NCBI RefSeq assembly: GCF_001612635.1
Contig: NZ_BDAV01000023.1
Location: 1 to 64,000 of the forward strand
Direction: 5' to 3'
Length of the DNA: 64,000 nucleotides
Source of the DNA: Nocardia africana NBRC 100379
Lineage (GTDB): Bacteria; Actinomycetota; Actinomycetes; Mycobacteriales; Mycobacteriaceae
Below, piece by piece: positions 17,424 through 26,103 of the stretch. The position numbers and the translations under genes were made by a program. The first letter of the stretch is position 1, and the number at the start of each line of letters is the position of its first letter. The notes below the pieces were generated by a model. That model made no database searches. It had not been told where the DNA came from and worked only from the letters and a program-made list of their open reading frames with translations.

Positions 17424-18817
17424 CGCAGAGCCTCCTGCAATGCCGATAACGCGCCGTTGGCCGCGCCGGTCAGGGGGCCGAACTGCTCCGGGGTGAATGG
17501 TGCCTGCTCGGCTGCGACCTGCGCGGCGGCAGTCACCGTGTCGGCGGTCGCGGGACCGGCCTTCGCCGCGGACACCACCGAACTTGTGATCTGGGTGGCC
17601 TGCTCGGCGAGCTGGGGCGCCCACGGCTGCGACTGCACAGCCTCACCAGCCGCTGCACCGACAGCGACGGCGCCCTCGAGAGCCTGCGTGCCGCCGGGCT
17701 GCGACTGTGCCCAGCCGACGGCCTGCTCTCCCGCGTGGATCGCGGTGTCGGCAGCTACTCGCGCCTGATCGTGCAGCGACGGCGCGGTGCGCCCCTCCTC
17801 GGGGGGCGGCGGCGTGTAGTCGCTGCCGTCTCCGGCCGTGGCGACCGCCCCGGTGACCGCGCCGATTGTTGCGCCCACGGCGCCGCCCGCGAGGGCGGCA
17901 GGCACACCGGCGGCAGCTGCGCCGATCGCGGCGCCAGCGGCCGCGCCGATGGCGGTCCCGGCTACACCCGAGGTCACGGTCCCGATGCCGGGCACCGGGA
18001 TCAGCGTTCCTGCGGCCGCACCGGCGACGCCGCCAATGGTGCCGCCGACCAGCCCGCCGACCACCCCGCCGCCGATCGCGGCGGGGACTCCAGCTGCGAC
18101 CGCACCGGCGGTGAATCCTGTGACCCCACCGAGAACCATCGCGGTGGACATGATGTCCGAGCGGGAGGCATTGACGCCCACCGACTGCAGGAACGCGTTC
18201 GTATTGCGCTGCATAAGGGCGATATGGCCGTTGATGTCGTAGACGACGTCGGCAGGCAGACCCGGGTTCGCCCAGGTGGCATCACCGAGCCCGATGCGGT
18301 CCACCGGCGCGGGGACGATGATCTTCGGCGGAGTCACCGGTTCGGGCGCATGCAAGTTCGGAATGTCTTGCTGCAGGCCGGGTGCGGGTTTGCTCGGGGT
18401 GGTCGAACCCTGCTGTCCGGTGCCTTGGCTGCGCGATGGCGGGGTCCGGTATTCGCTCGGATCGCTCGGCAGATCCGGGGTCGGAACGACCTGCCCCAGC
18501 GGCGAATGTTCCTGCGGCCGTTGCGGCGGCGCAGGCGGCGGGGTCACCCCGGCCTGCTCGTTGCTCTTGGGGGACGGGGTCACCCCGGCCTGCTGATCGG
18601 TGGGAGGTGATGTGACGCCGGGCTGCGCTTCCGGTGCCGCATGAGCGACACCCGCAGCGGCGACCATGGCAGCCGCCACTGCTTGCAACGCCAAACCTGC
18701 CCGTGCTGTGGTGCCCGCGCTGCGCGACCGGTGCCGGCCAGCAGCTGTCTCAGTCACCGGGCCCAGTTCTGCGGTTGTACCGCGCGAACTGACCACGATG
18801 CGTTTTACTGTGGACAT
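17420..18817 (-). CDS. Secreted Gly/Ala-zipper protein, first tra gene
   Basis: A 465-residue protein. A basic N-terminus and hydrophobic signal (about residues 38-62, ending near AHAAPE) are followed by Pro-rich repeats of the type QAGVTPxP. A middle domain (about residues 160-220) precedes a long Gly/Ala-rich stretch (about 225-330) of glycine-zipper type, which can insert into membranes. The ATG at 18817 has CAGGAG 8 nt upstream. The downstream cutinase-like gene overlaps by 4 nt. It is a candidate surface adhesin or mating-pore component. Confidence 0.6.
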   Translation of the reverse strand: MSTVKRIVVSSRGTTAELGPVTETAAGRHRSRSAGTTARAGLALQAVAAAMVAAAGVAHAAPEAQPGVTSPPTDQQAGVTPSPKSNEQAGVTPPPAPPQRPQEHSPLGQVVPTPDLPSDPSEYRTPPSRSQGTGQQGSTTPSKPAPGLQQDIPNLHAPEPVTPPKIIVPAPVDRIGLGDATWANPGLPADVVYDINGHIALMQRNTNAFLQSVGVNASRSDIMSTAMVLGGVTGFTAGAVAAGVPAAIGGGVVGGLVGGTIGGVAGAAAGTLIPVPGIGTVTSGVAGTAIGAAAGAAIGAAAAGVPAALAGGAVGATIGAVTGAVATAGDGSDYTPPPPEEGRTAPSLHDQARVAADTAIHAGEQAVGWAQSQPGGTQALEGAVAVGAAAGEAVQSQPWAPQLAEQATQITSSVVSAAKAGPATADTVTAAAQVAAEQAPFTPEQFGPLTGAANGALSALQEALR

Positions 18818-18886
18818 GCAGACTCTCCTGTTTCTGCATTTGGTTCCGGAGCGGTGCCACCCGTGGATCCGGATCCAGTTACCGGG

Positions 18887-18916
18887 CCTTTCCCCCCGTG
18901 CCACCGGGGGGAAAGG
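18887..18916. repeat. 11-bp perfect inverted repeat in tra leader
   Basis: CCTTTCCCCCC (18887-18897) and its exact complement (18906-18916), with an 8-nt loop. It lies about 70 bp upstream of the first tra gene, within the probable leader of that transcript. It may be an operator for the divergent XRE protein or an attenuator. Confidence 0.55.
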
Positions 18917-19034
18917 TTCTTCATTTCGAAGCTCTAGCCAGCGACTTTGAGCAGCGGAAATGCTCGTCGTCCGCACCTGCGGTGATCTGCCTCGCCTTCG
19001 TTGCTTTTCGATCTCACGTGTCGTGCTACGTGCG

Positions 19035-19040
19035 AGTATA
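19035..19040 (-). promoter_or_regulatory. Candidate -10 box of the tra operon
   Basis: On the minus strand this reads TATACT, the same hexamer as the likely -10 of the recombinase-like gene at 58025. It lies between the divergent tra operon and XRE gene and implies a leader of about 200 nt that includes the 18887-18916 inverted repeat. No good -35 is visible. Confidence 0.4.
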
Positions 19041-19096
19041 CCCTATTCCCGCACTCGTATTTTCATACGATGGCGGAAACTGGTGAGGGGTGTGGC

Positions 19097-19594
19097 ATGG
19101 TTTGTTCCGATGACCGACCAGCGCAAATGGATCGAGCCGCGATGACCAGGAAGGTCACCCGCGGATTCGATGGCGCTCGACTCCGCCAGCTGCGCGAGAA
19201 CCACCCCACGCTCTCTCGGCGTGCGGAGTTGGCACGAGTCGCTGGGGTCGGCGAGTCGACGATCGATCAGTGGGAACGTGGCCTGAAGTCGCCCTCGGTC
19301 AAGCTGTTGGAGCGCGTGGCCATCGCCCTGGGCGTGAGCATGGATCGGCTGATCGACATTCCGGTCGATGAACGGTTTCTCGGGGATTGGCGCGTGCTGC
19401 GCGGCATGACTCAGGACGAGGTAGCCGGCGCGACCGGACTGAGTATCTCCACTATCGCCCGCGTCGAGAGCGCGAACGTCGCTTTGTCGCCGGATTACGC
19501 TGAGCGACTTGCGAATGCGCTGTCCATCTCGGCCGAGGAAGCTCAGGCAGCTTGGGAACGGGCGCGGAATCGACCGCCTGGCACCAGGGCCTGA
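19097..19594 (+). CDS. Double-XRE transcriptional regulator
   Basis: A 165-residue protein with two Cro/C1-type HTH domains. The first (about residues 25-80) contains ELARVAGVGESTIDQWERGL; the second (about 97-150) contains DEVAGATGLSISTIARVES. I chose the ATG at 19097 with a GAGGGG site 6 nt upstream; an ATG at 19142 lacks one. It is divergent from the tra operon and is the obvious candidate repressor of conjugation. Confidence 0.8.
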   Translation: MVCSDDRPAQMDRAAMTRKVTRGFDGARLRQLRENHPTLSRRAELARVAGVGESTIDQWERGLKSPSVKLLERVAIALGVSMDRLIDIPVDERFLGDWRVLRGMTQDEVAGATGLSISTIARVESANVALSPDYAERLANALSISAEEAQAAWERARNRPPGTRA

Positions 19595-19870
19595 ATGCTC
19601 ACCGCGCGCAACAATAAGCCGCGGGTTGATCTGGTGAGTTGGCGGAAGATGGTATCCGCGAAGTGCATCCATTCCGGTGACCCCCTGCTGATCGCAACCG
19701 AAAACAGACCTCTTGTCAGGTACTGCTTCCAGTCGCGGGAGTCGCTCACCGGCTGGTGCGTGGGCAGCGTAACACGGCCGATTGTGTTGCGGCAATCACC
19801 TTTTTTCGTGGCGCCGAGGGCGCTGACCTGGATCGACACGAATTCATGAGACTGAGTAGGCTCGTTTGTC
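19595..19870. other. Intergenic stretch, possible small ORF
   Basis: Between the XRE gene and the Rv3651-like gene there is an open frame of 84 codons (19595-19849, plus strand). It starts directly at the XRE stop, but has no ribosome binding site and no recognisable domain. I saw no hairpin or repeat here. Confidence 0.3.
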
Positions 19871-20842
19871 ATGCATTTGCCGCGGTGCTGGGTGGGGATC
19901 GACGTGATTGGCACGCGCCTCCACAACGAGATCATGGTGCATTCCGCCGGCGGGGAGAGAGTCGCCCGTTCCCTACGGCGCGCAGCATCCAAGCTCGGAT
20001 TCGACCGTGAAGGTGAGCAGCTGTTCACCTCAATAGTCAACGAAGCCTTGTCATCCGGGCGGACCGAGGACAAGTCGGCGACCGAGGGCCGGATCGAGTG
20101 CCATCAGCATTGGATCACCGCGCCGGACGATGTTCCGGTGGGTCTGATCGTTTACCTCGCGCCTGGCCCCGTGCCCGAGCGTCCTACCTACAACTCGTGG
20201 GTTCTGGATCTGGAAAGCGTGACCACTCGCAGCGGCGGCGACGACCTTGCCAGTCTCGGTGACGGACGTCGGCCCGGCGAGGAGCGGCCGATTCGAGATC
20301 TGCTCACACTGGTCAATTTCGATGACGCCCCGCACTTCCTGAGTCTCTACTACGACGCGCTCACTGGGAAGAAAGGTGTTCTCGCACATGCGTACTGGTC
20401 CATCAGGCGTGGAGACCAGGGACCCTGGAAGCACTTCTGGTCGGCGGCCAATGTCGACACCGAGCTGGACGAACGTCGCAGCGTCTACGGTCTGACGGTG
20501 CAGCTGCGCGAGCGGACCCAACTGGATACGCGCTCGCGCAACATGGTTCGCTACACGTCGGCCACTCTGGTCATGGTGGATCCCGCCAAGAAGGTTGTCG
20601 TCGCTACCACCGGCGCCTTGGCCGACAAGATAAGCGATGCGAGACTGGCCGAGATCCTCGAGCAGATCGATTTCGACCGCATCATCGATGCAGCCGCCGA
20701 CACGATGGCCGAAGAAATCATCGACATCGACGGGGCGCCGTTCCGTGTAGCCGCATTCTTGATGCCCGGCGCCCATCAGTCGCCCGTTCTGCCGGTCGCG
20801 ATCCTGCTCGTCCCGCACATCGACGACAACGCGGCCGCCTGA
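19871..20842 (+). CDS. Rv3651/DUF5593-like protein
   Basis: A 323-residue protein whose layout resembles mycobacterial Rv3651 and DUF5593 proteins. An N-terminal CWVGIDVIG strand is followed by a domain with APGPVPERPTYNSWVLDLES. A PAS/GAF-like middle and an Asp/Ile-rich C-terminus complete it. Such proteins are restricted to mycolic-acid actinobacteria and are thought to be sensors. The ATG at 19871 is kept because the family begins with such a strand; the ribosome binding site is poor. Confidence 0.5.
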   Translation: MHLPRCWVGIDVIGTRLHNEIMVHSAGGERVARSLRRAASKLGFDREGEQLFTSIVNEALSSGRTEDKSATEGRIECHQHWITAPDDVPVGLIVYLAPGPVPERPTYNSWVLDLESVTTRSGGDDLASLGDGRRPGEERPIRDLLTLVNFDDAPHFLSLYYDALTGKKGVLAHAYWSIRRGDQGPWKHFWSAANVDTELDERRSVYGLTVQLRERTQLDTRSRNMVRYTSATLVMVDPAKKVVVATTGALADKISDARLAEILEQIDFDRIIDAAADTMAEEIIDIDGAPFRVAAFLMPGAHQSPVLPVAILLVPHIDDNAAA

Positions 20843-20876
20843 CACGCGGGTGTTGGGCGACAGCGGAATTGCCCTA

Positions 20877-21572
20877 TCACGCGGCGCCGTGTCCTTCACG
20901 CCGTGGCCGGCGAGCCGACCACAATGCCATGGATCCGACTGTGTCGATGGAGACGTCCTCGAACGCCGCTTCCAACGCCTGGCGCAGGCCGGGCAGGTCG
21001 TCGGCCTGGTTGTGAAATACGCGAATGCGATTGAAGGCCTCGGCGACACCACGGCTCAGGAGTGTGTGCGACACACCGCCCGTCAGCACCGTAGACCCGA
21101 AAAACACGCCGTCGTCGGCGGTGGCGGCGGCGATGTGTTCGAAGGCGATCCCCTTGCTGCCCCAGCCATGCCCCGGCACACAGTGCATCAGCAGATTCGC
21201 AGCAACCGAAGTGTATTGGCGATCTGTCGGCAAACTCTGGAGGACGGACCCGACATAGATGTCGGGCGTGATTCCACGGTCACGCAGCCGGCGCGCCGAG
21301 AACGCCAGGGAGTCCTCACTCAGGTCGAGCAGAGCGATCCGGGGCAGTCTGGTTGGCCAGGTGGTGTGCACGAGATGCCATCCGGTGCCTGGGCCGATAT
21401 CAAGATGGTCAGCTGATGCATTCCGATTGTAGAGGGCAATTAAATGCTTTGTGGGACAACGCCAGACGAAGCGATTGTTGATTCCGAGGACGCCCAGATC
21501 GTAGGCGGCCAACAGCGCAGGGGTATATCGGGCGCCGTCGTACTCGTCTCGAGTGATGTCAGGGGAACGCAT
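20877..21572 (-). CDS. Class I SAM-dependent methyltransferase
   Basis: A 231-residue protein. The SAM-binding motif I is HLDIGPGTGWHL (about residues 56-67), followed by LLDLSEDSLAFSARRL (motif II) and a Rossmann-type core. The segment LGVLGINNRFVWRCPT before motif I is typical of small-molecule methyltransferases. I chose the ATG at 21572 (CCGGAG upstream) over a GTG at 21650. It converges on the Rv3651-like gene, with stops 34 bp apart. Substrate unknown. Confidence 0.7.
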   Translation of the reverse strand: MRSPDITRDEYDGARYTPALLAAYDLGVLGINNRFVWRCPTKHLIALYNRNASADHLDIGPGTGWHLVHTTWPTRLPRIALLDLSEDSLAFSARRLRDRGITPDIYVGSVLQSLPTDRQYTSVAANLLMHCVPGHGWGSKGIAFEHIAAATADDGVFFGSTVLTGGVSHTLLSRGVAEAFNRIRVFHNQADDLPGLRQALEAAFEDVSIDTVGSMALWSARRPRREGHGAA

Positions 21573-21741
21573 AGACGTGACTCCGGGTGCTTGGCGCAGC
21601 GAGAGCGCCTCTACCGCAAGGTGGAACTGCGACTCGGGCTCGGGAGTCACTCACCGGCCGGTGCACGAGGCAGCATATCCGCAGCCCGCGCGAAAAGGCA
21701 ACGGAACTGCAAACTTTGTGTCGCGCCTGAAATGTCGGGTA

Positions 21742-22293
21742 TCAGGTGGTCGACCAGTACGCCCACTCGCCGAAGCCAACCACGCATTCGGTCCGGCCGT
21801 CGATCAGGCTAGCCAGCTCATCGGCCGTCGCCTTGTCGATGGCACCGATTGCGGATATGCCGATCACATCCACAGCCCATGCACCAGGCGCCGGGGCGAA
21901 GTCGTCGCGCACCCACCGGTCCCGCCAAGGCCCGAGATGAGCGCGCATGGCCGGTTGCAGGCCGAGTGTTACGAGCCTGTCCCACATTTCCCCCAATTGC
22001 TCTGCGGTCGGCGCGGGGTGAAGTAGGTGAATGTCGCGCGATCCACGCACAATCTCGTGCCAACGAATCGGTGCGTGAAGTTCACAGACCGCCTCATCGC
22101 TGTGCGCTGGCAGGTCCAAGCCATAGGCCTTGCCGCCGTCAGCGTCCCCGACCCACAGCCGTGGAGTGCGGGACCACGGTTCGATCAGCTGCCACAGGGA
22201 TCGCGGCATTCCTGCCTGGATCTGCCGCACAAAACGCCGCAAATGATCAGGTGACAGGTCTGGTCGGAACTCCGCTTCGATCTCCGATGTCAT
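21742..22293 (-). CDS. Hypothetical protein, 183 aa
   Basis: An unrecognised acidic, Trp-rich protein (several WxxLIEPW/WHEIV-type segments) with no signal peptide or membrane helix. It lies alone between a methyltransferase and a GGDEF protein, on the same strand as both. The ATG at 22293 is the first in frame. No function can be proposed. Confidence 0.5.
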   Translation of the reverse strand: MTSEIEAEFRPDLSPDHLRRFVRQIQAGMPRSLWQLIEPWSRTPRLWVGDADGGKAYGLDLPAHSDEAVCELHAPIRWHEIVRGSRDIHLLHPAPTAEQLGEMWDRLVTLGLQPAMRAHLGPWRDRWVRDDFAPAPGAWAVDVIGISAIGAIDKATADELASLIDGRTECVVGFGEWAYWSTT

Positions 22294-22446
22294 AGCCTTC
22301 CAATCCGTTCAACTGCCCCTGATCACCGTGCTGGCGCATCGACGCCGGTGACAGAGCACCACAGACGGGCCGTTCCCCAATTTCTTGGTCATGATCGTCG
22401 CACAACAGCCGCGGATCCGCGAGATACTGCCTGGTCAGTGAGGCTG

Positions 22447-23739
22447 TCAGACGTTTCCGTACCTGGCAGAGCCACCCTCACCCTCCGCGTCAAGACCACG
22501 GACGGTGTGCAGGATCCAGTTGCCTCGGGCGCCGGATTTCGCGTCGTACAGGGAGGTGTCGGCCGCGTCGAGTAGCCACTCCGCTTCCTTGCCGGCGACC
22601 GGTGTGACCACGGCTCCGATGCTGGCGGAGATGTGGAGCCGGTGCCCGCCGACGATGAGGGGATGCGAGAGGGCGCCGCGCAGGCGGTCTGCCACAGCCG
22701 CGACTCTCCGGGTGTCGGCCGGGGGCGGGATGAGGATGACGAATTCGTCGCCGCCGATTCGCGCGACCAGGCATCCGTCGTCTTGCAGGCTGTCGTGCAG
22801 GCGACGGGCGACGGTGGCCAGCACTTGGTCGCCGACACCGTGACCGTATCGGTCGTTGACCTCTTTGAAGTGGTCCAGGTCGGTGAAGCACAGCCCCATC
22901 AGATCGTTCTCGCCGGCCTGAGCGATCACCGATTTGAGGGTGTCGAGGAGGTGGCGGCGGTTGGGTAGCTCGGTGAGCGCGTCGTGGCGTGCCTGATAGT
23001 GGAGCTGTTCCTGCAGTTGGTGGCGTTCGGTGACGTCTTCGCCGATGGCCAGCAGGTAGTCCGGCCCGAAGGCGCTCCGGACATAGGTGATCGCGAATGT
23101 GGCCCATCCGGTGCTGCCGTCCGCGCGTTGCAGGCGCCGTTCGATCTTCGCGGTGCCCGCCCGAGCCGGTACGAGGTCGTCGTAGACCATCTGGCGGATC
23201 GCGGCCTGATCGTCGGGGTGGGCGAAGTCGTAGACGCTGATTCCGCGCAGCGACTCGACCGGTACCCCGATCATGTCGGCCAGATGCGGGTTGGCTTCCA
23301 GCAGAACACCGTTGGTGTCGCCGATCGCGATGGCGATGGACGCGTGGTCGAAGACGAGCCGGAACCGGCGCTGGCCTTCCTCGACATCGTCGGCCCGGAT
23401 GGCTTCGGCGAGGAAGTGGTGGCCGTGGCCGAACGCGACGAGCAGGGCCGCCATGCGCGAGCCGGTGTCGGGGTGATCGCTGAACTCGGTGAGCCGGTGG
23501 AGGACCGGGGCGGAAAGAACCGGCAGCGCGGGATCGGTGAGCCGGGCACCCGCCAACGCCGCTCCCGCTCGGGAACCGGCGGCGGCATCGAAGGTGTCTG
23601 CTGTGAGACCGACGTGAAGGTCTCGTAGGAGGTCACGCAGGAAGGTGACTTCTACCGTGGCGCAGGAAGGATCGGCGGTGATCGTCGAAAGCGCCCGCTC
23701 CCATTGCTGGGCGAGTGCCGTGCTCAGGTCGTCGTCCAC
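22447..23739 (-). CDS. PAS-GGDEF diguanylate cyclase
   Basis: A 430-residue protein that should make cyclic di-GMP. Residues 1-115 form a helical sensor region, 125-240 a PAS domain with a PAC-type tail (AIGEDVTERHQLQEQLHYQA), and 250-420 the GGDEF domain. Metal-binding Asp is in FTDLDHFKEVND, and the signature is GGDEF at 329-333, intact. The usual inhibitory RxxD site just before the signature is absent (DDGC instead). It has no EAL domain. A plasmid-borne c-di-GMP source might link transfer or biofilm to an unknown signal. Confidence 0.85.
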   Translation of the reverse strand: MDDDLSTALAQQWERALSTITADPSCATVEVTFLRDLLRDLHVGLTADTFDAAAGSRAGAALAGARLTDPALPVLSAPVLHRLTEFSDHPDTGSRMAALLVAFGHGHHFLAEAIRADDVEEGQRRFRLVFDHASIAIAIGDTNGVLLEANPHLADMIGVPVESLRGISVYDFAHPDDQAAIRQMVYDDLVPARAGTAKIERRLQRADGSTGWATFAITYVRSAFGPDYLLAIGEDVTERHQLQEQLHYQARHDALTELPNRRHLLDTLKSVIAQAGENDLMGLCFTDLDHFKEVNDRYGHGVGDQVLATVARRLHDSLQDDGCLVARIGGDEFVILIPPPADTRRVAAVADRLRGALSHPLIVGGHRLHISASIGAVVTPVAGKEAEWLLDAADTSLYDAKSGARGNWILHTVRGLDAEGEGGSARYGNV

Positions 23740-24005
23740 TACAACTCCCCATCCGAGTCGCTAGCTGCTACTTCGGGTGCGCGGCGGTCCTCCTCCGGCT
23801 GGTACTGCTGTCCAAGACGCTGCCGTTTAAAAGTACTGCATGCCCGATGCGTGAGGTACTCGCCGGACCGCTCAACCGTCGTCGGCTGCGGTGAAATCGA
23901 CCGGCCCGGGGAGATCAGGATCCGGCGAGTCGTGACGTATATCCCACGGCGTAAACAATTTCCGGCGTGGCGCGGGTGCAATACCGGCCCAAGGGTGATA
24001 GTCAT

Positions 24006-24260
24006 ATGACTATGCCCCGCCGGAGAGAACGCATCGGCCCGCGCCGTGTGAGACGCGATGAGAGCGAGATTGACGACTTGTTCGTGACGATCGACAAGTC
24101 GGTGGCGGCGCGTGCACGGAAAGTCGCCGCGTTGAAGAACGTCCATGTCTGGGAGGTCGTCGAGGACGCATTGCGATCGCAACTCCCCGACGAGAGCGAG
24201 ATCGAGCTGGCCGACCCTACGTTGCTCGAGGTGCCGCAGGCTTCTCGTCGAGCGAGCTGA
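24006..24260 (+). CDS. Ribbon-helix-helix-like small protein
   Basis: An 84-residue basic protein. The middle (about residues 27-58: FVTIDKSVAARARKVAAL, then VHVWEVVEDALRSQL) has the strand-helix-helix rhythm of RHH/CopG repressors. The ATG at 24006 has AAGGG about 10 nt upstream; a second ATG follows at 24012. It precedes the Rep-like gene in the same direction and could control copy number. No toxin partner is adjacent. Confidence 0.55.
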   Translation: MTMPRRRERIGPRRVRRDESEIDDLFVTIDKSVAARARKVAALKNVHVWEVVEDALRSQLPDESEIELADPTLLEVPQASRRAS

Positions 24261-24350
24261 ACCCGCTTGCCGCTGTAGGGCATCGACTCCGGAGGAACGG
24301 AAAGCAAGGACCTACCGAACGACTCAGCAACTGAATATGACCCCCAGGGC

Positions 24351-24405
24351 CCGTTTGGACCCCCAAACGGACCGAGGGCCCCCGGCCGGACAACCGGGAG
24401 CCCTC
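24351..24405. repeat. Two tandem hairpins before the Rep-like gene
   Basis: Hairpin 1: CCGTTTGG and CCAAACGG (24351-24358, 24363-24370), loop 4. Hairpin 2: 12-bp arms with one mismatch (24374-24385, 24394-24405), loop 8. They lie 77 bp upstream of the Rep-like start. They may terminate the RHH-like transcript or control rep mRNA. Confidence 0.55.
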
Positions 24406-24481
24406 GAAAGATTGTGGGGAGGCGAGCGTCACCTCGCCCCCACCGGGCCCCTCACCAAGAACCAGGATTGGACTCCTCTTG

Positions 24482-25936
24482 ATGACGAACCACTGGTCCC
24501 AGGATATCGCACGCCCGCAGACCGAAACAACCGATCGGCAGCGTGTCTCTCCTCGCGGCAATTCGTTTACCGACGTGCTCCCCTACCGCCCGTTGCGGCC
24601 TGTGGATGATGAATGGACCAAAACCATCGAGGCCGCGATCGTCGGCCCCTATCGCGGATCCAGCCCCGCCCGCCGGCGTCGCGGGCGAGCCAAGTGCCCG
24701 ACGAGCCTGGTCCGAGGTCACGTCTGTGGCCATCAATGCACCGCGATTTCCCCCCGCCTACTTGCAATCTGGGGTGGCAAGCAAGCCGCCTGCCGCCGTC
24801 TGTGCCGGGTACAGCTCGATCCGCGTCGGGACGACAATGATTCCCCGTACGCAGGCGTGCAGTGCTGGATCACTCGTGAGGCATGGCTCGAAAGTATCGG
24901 CAGCACATTCGATCGGCGGTACCGCTCAATCCGGCCGATTTTGGTCAAGAAGCGTGCAGGGGCCAAGAACTCAGGCGGCGGCGTCACGAAGAAGACGTTT
25001 CTGAAGGTCGCAACCGTAATGGCGGCCGCCGCGAACAGTGGCACCGGTCGCGAGTGCAGGCTCACGAATGCCTCTATCGCCGAGCGATCCGGTGTATCGG
25101 TCACTCAGGTCACCCGTGTGCGTCTGGCGATGCTGCTGATGGGGGTCGCGACCGAGGTGCTCCGTGGACGGCAGCGGACCTACGCCGAGCGGATGGCGAG
25201 CTGGCGTGTAGGAGACCGGGCCCGCGGATGGGCGTCGGTGTGGGCGCTGCACCCAGCTCGTGAAGCTGTGGATAACTCGGTGGTCCGTCGTGATGGTGTT
25301 TACCCTGGTCAAGACAAGATGGCTACCCATCCCGCTAGGGGTCACTTTTCTTTGAGAAAAGTGACTTCTAGTGGTTCTAACTTGGCGACAGGTTGTGGAA
25401 AACGAGGCGCTTCGCGCCGCAATGAGAAGCAGGCGGCTCGCCGAAAAGCTGGGGCGGCGCCTCAGAAAGCCCTCATTTTGGCCCTCAAATGGCTCGCTGA
25501 CGCACGAACCCCGCTGTGGGCGCAACGTAACCGGGCCGACGCCTGGGCAGTGGTGCTAGCGCCTGCTGCCGAACATGGCTGGACGGCAGACGATCTCAAC
25601 GACGAGCTGCGCGCCGTCGAAGTACGTCACCCTTTGGCATATGTCCGGGGGATGCTGGCCAAGGTTGATCTGCCGTTCCCTCGCCATATCGTCCGCGAAA
25701 TCGAGGTGCAGCGGGCCGTCCAAGCGCAAGCGACGATCGATGCTGCTGTTGAGGAAGCTGTCACAGAGGTCAAACAGGCCGTTCGCGCTCGGGCGGATGA
25801 AGCGCTCGGTGGCGAGGGCCGCCGGTCCGCACTGGCCCAGGCCTCTGCGATCGGTGAAGCGAGCGAGAATCGTAGAAAGGCTGGGGAGCAATTCGATCAC
25901 CGGGCCCATTGGCGTCGGTTGGCTCACGGCCGATGA
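24482..25936 (+). CDS. Rep-like winged-helix plasmid protein
   Basis: A 484-residue protein, putatively the replication initiator. An N-terminal Cys/Arg-rich region is followed at about residues 165-270 by a winged-helix segment (TKKTFLKVATVMAAAANSG, RLTNASIAERSGVSVTQVTR, then ARGWASVWALHP) seen in actinobacterial plasmid proteins. The C-terminal half contains KWLADARTPLWAQRNRADAW and an AYVRGMLAKV motif. Start is the ATG at 24482; a TTG overlaps at 24479. The call rests on this HTH block and location, not on a proven replicase motif. Confidence 0.45.
   Translation: MTNHWSQDIARPQTETTDRQRVSPRGNSFTDVLPYRPLRPVDDEWTKTIEAAIVGPYRGSSPARRRRGRAKCPTSLVRGHVCGHQCTAISPRLLAIWGGKQAACRRLCRVQLDPRRDDNDSPYAGVQCWITREAWLESIGSTFDRRYRSIRPILVKKRAGAKNSGGGVTKKTFLKVATVMAAAANSGTGRECRLTNASIAERSGVSVTQVTRVRLAMLLMGVATEVLRGRQRTYAERMASWRVGDRARGWASVWALHPAREAVDNSVVRRDGVYPGQDKMATHPARGHFSLRKVTSSGSNLATGCGKRGASRRNEKQAARRKAGAAPQKALILALKWLADARTPLWAQRNRADAWAVVLAPAAEHGWTADDLNDELRAVEVRHPLAYVRGMLAKVDLPFPRHIVREIEVQRAVQAQATIDAAVEEAVTEVKQAVRARADEALGGEGRRSALAQASAIGEASENRRKAGEQFDHRAHWRRLAHGR
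25341..25365. repeat. Perfect AT-rich inverted repeat inside rep
   Basis: GTCACTTTTC (25341-25350) and GAAAAGTGAC (25356-25365), loop TTTGA, within the Rep-like coding sequence. It is AT-rich against a GC-rich background, so selection on the DNA or RNA is plausible (initiator site or mRNA control). Confidence 0.55.
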
Positions 25937-26103
25937 CCAGCGCGACGGTGGGCTTGGCTGCGGTTGACGACTACGCCGCGAGTTGCGTCTTGGAGGAGAC
26001 GGTCGCGGACAGTCAGGCGCTTGTTGATGACGAGCCGAGCGAACAGAGACCCGGCCGGCGGGCCGGGTCTGCTCGCTTGACTCAGTCTTCGTCGTCTGCA
26101 TGA
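25933..26103 (+). CDS. Possible small acidic protein coupled to rep
   Basis: A 56-codon frame whose ATG overlaps the Rep-like stop (ATGA). The product is acidic and unrecognised. A perfect hairpin (26047-26070) lies inside the frame, and if that is the rep terminator this ORF is probably not real. Reported because the overlap is the usual coupling form in this window. Confidence 0.3.
   Translation: MTSATVGLAAVDDYAASCVLEETVADSQALVDDEPSEQRPGRRAGSARLTQSSSSA
26047..26070. terminator. Hairpin after the Rep-like gene
   Basis: A perfect 10-bp stem, AGACCCGGCC (26047-26056) with GGCCGGGTCT (26061-26070), loop GGCG. Stable GC hairpins without a U-tract are common terminators in actinobacteria. It lies 110 bp after the Rep-like stop. 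Confidence 0.55.

Noticed and set aside
24006..24260. Toxin-antitoxin pair at the RHH-like gene
   Set aside because: No toxin-like gene is adjacent; the next gene is the Rep-like protein 220 bp away.
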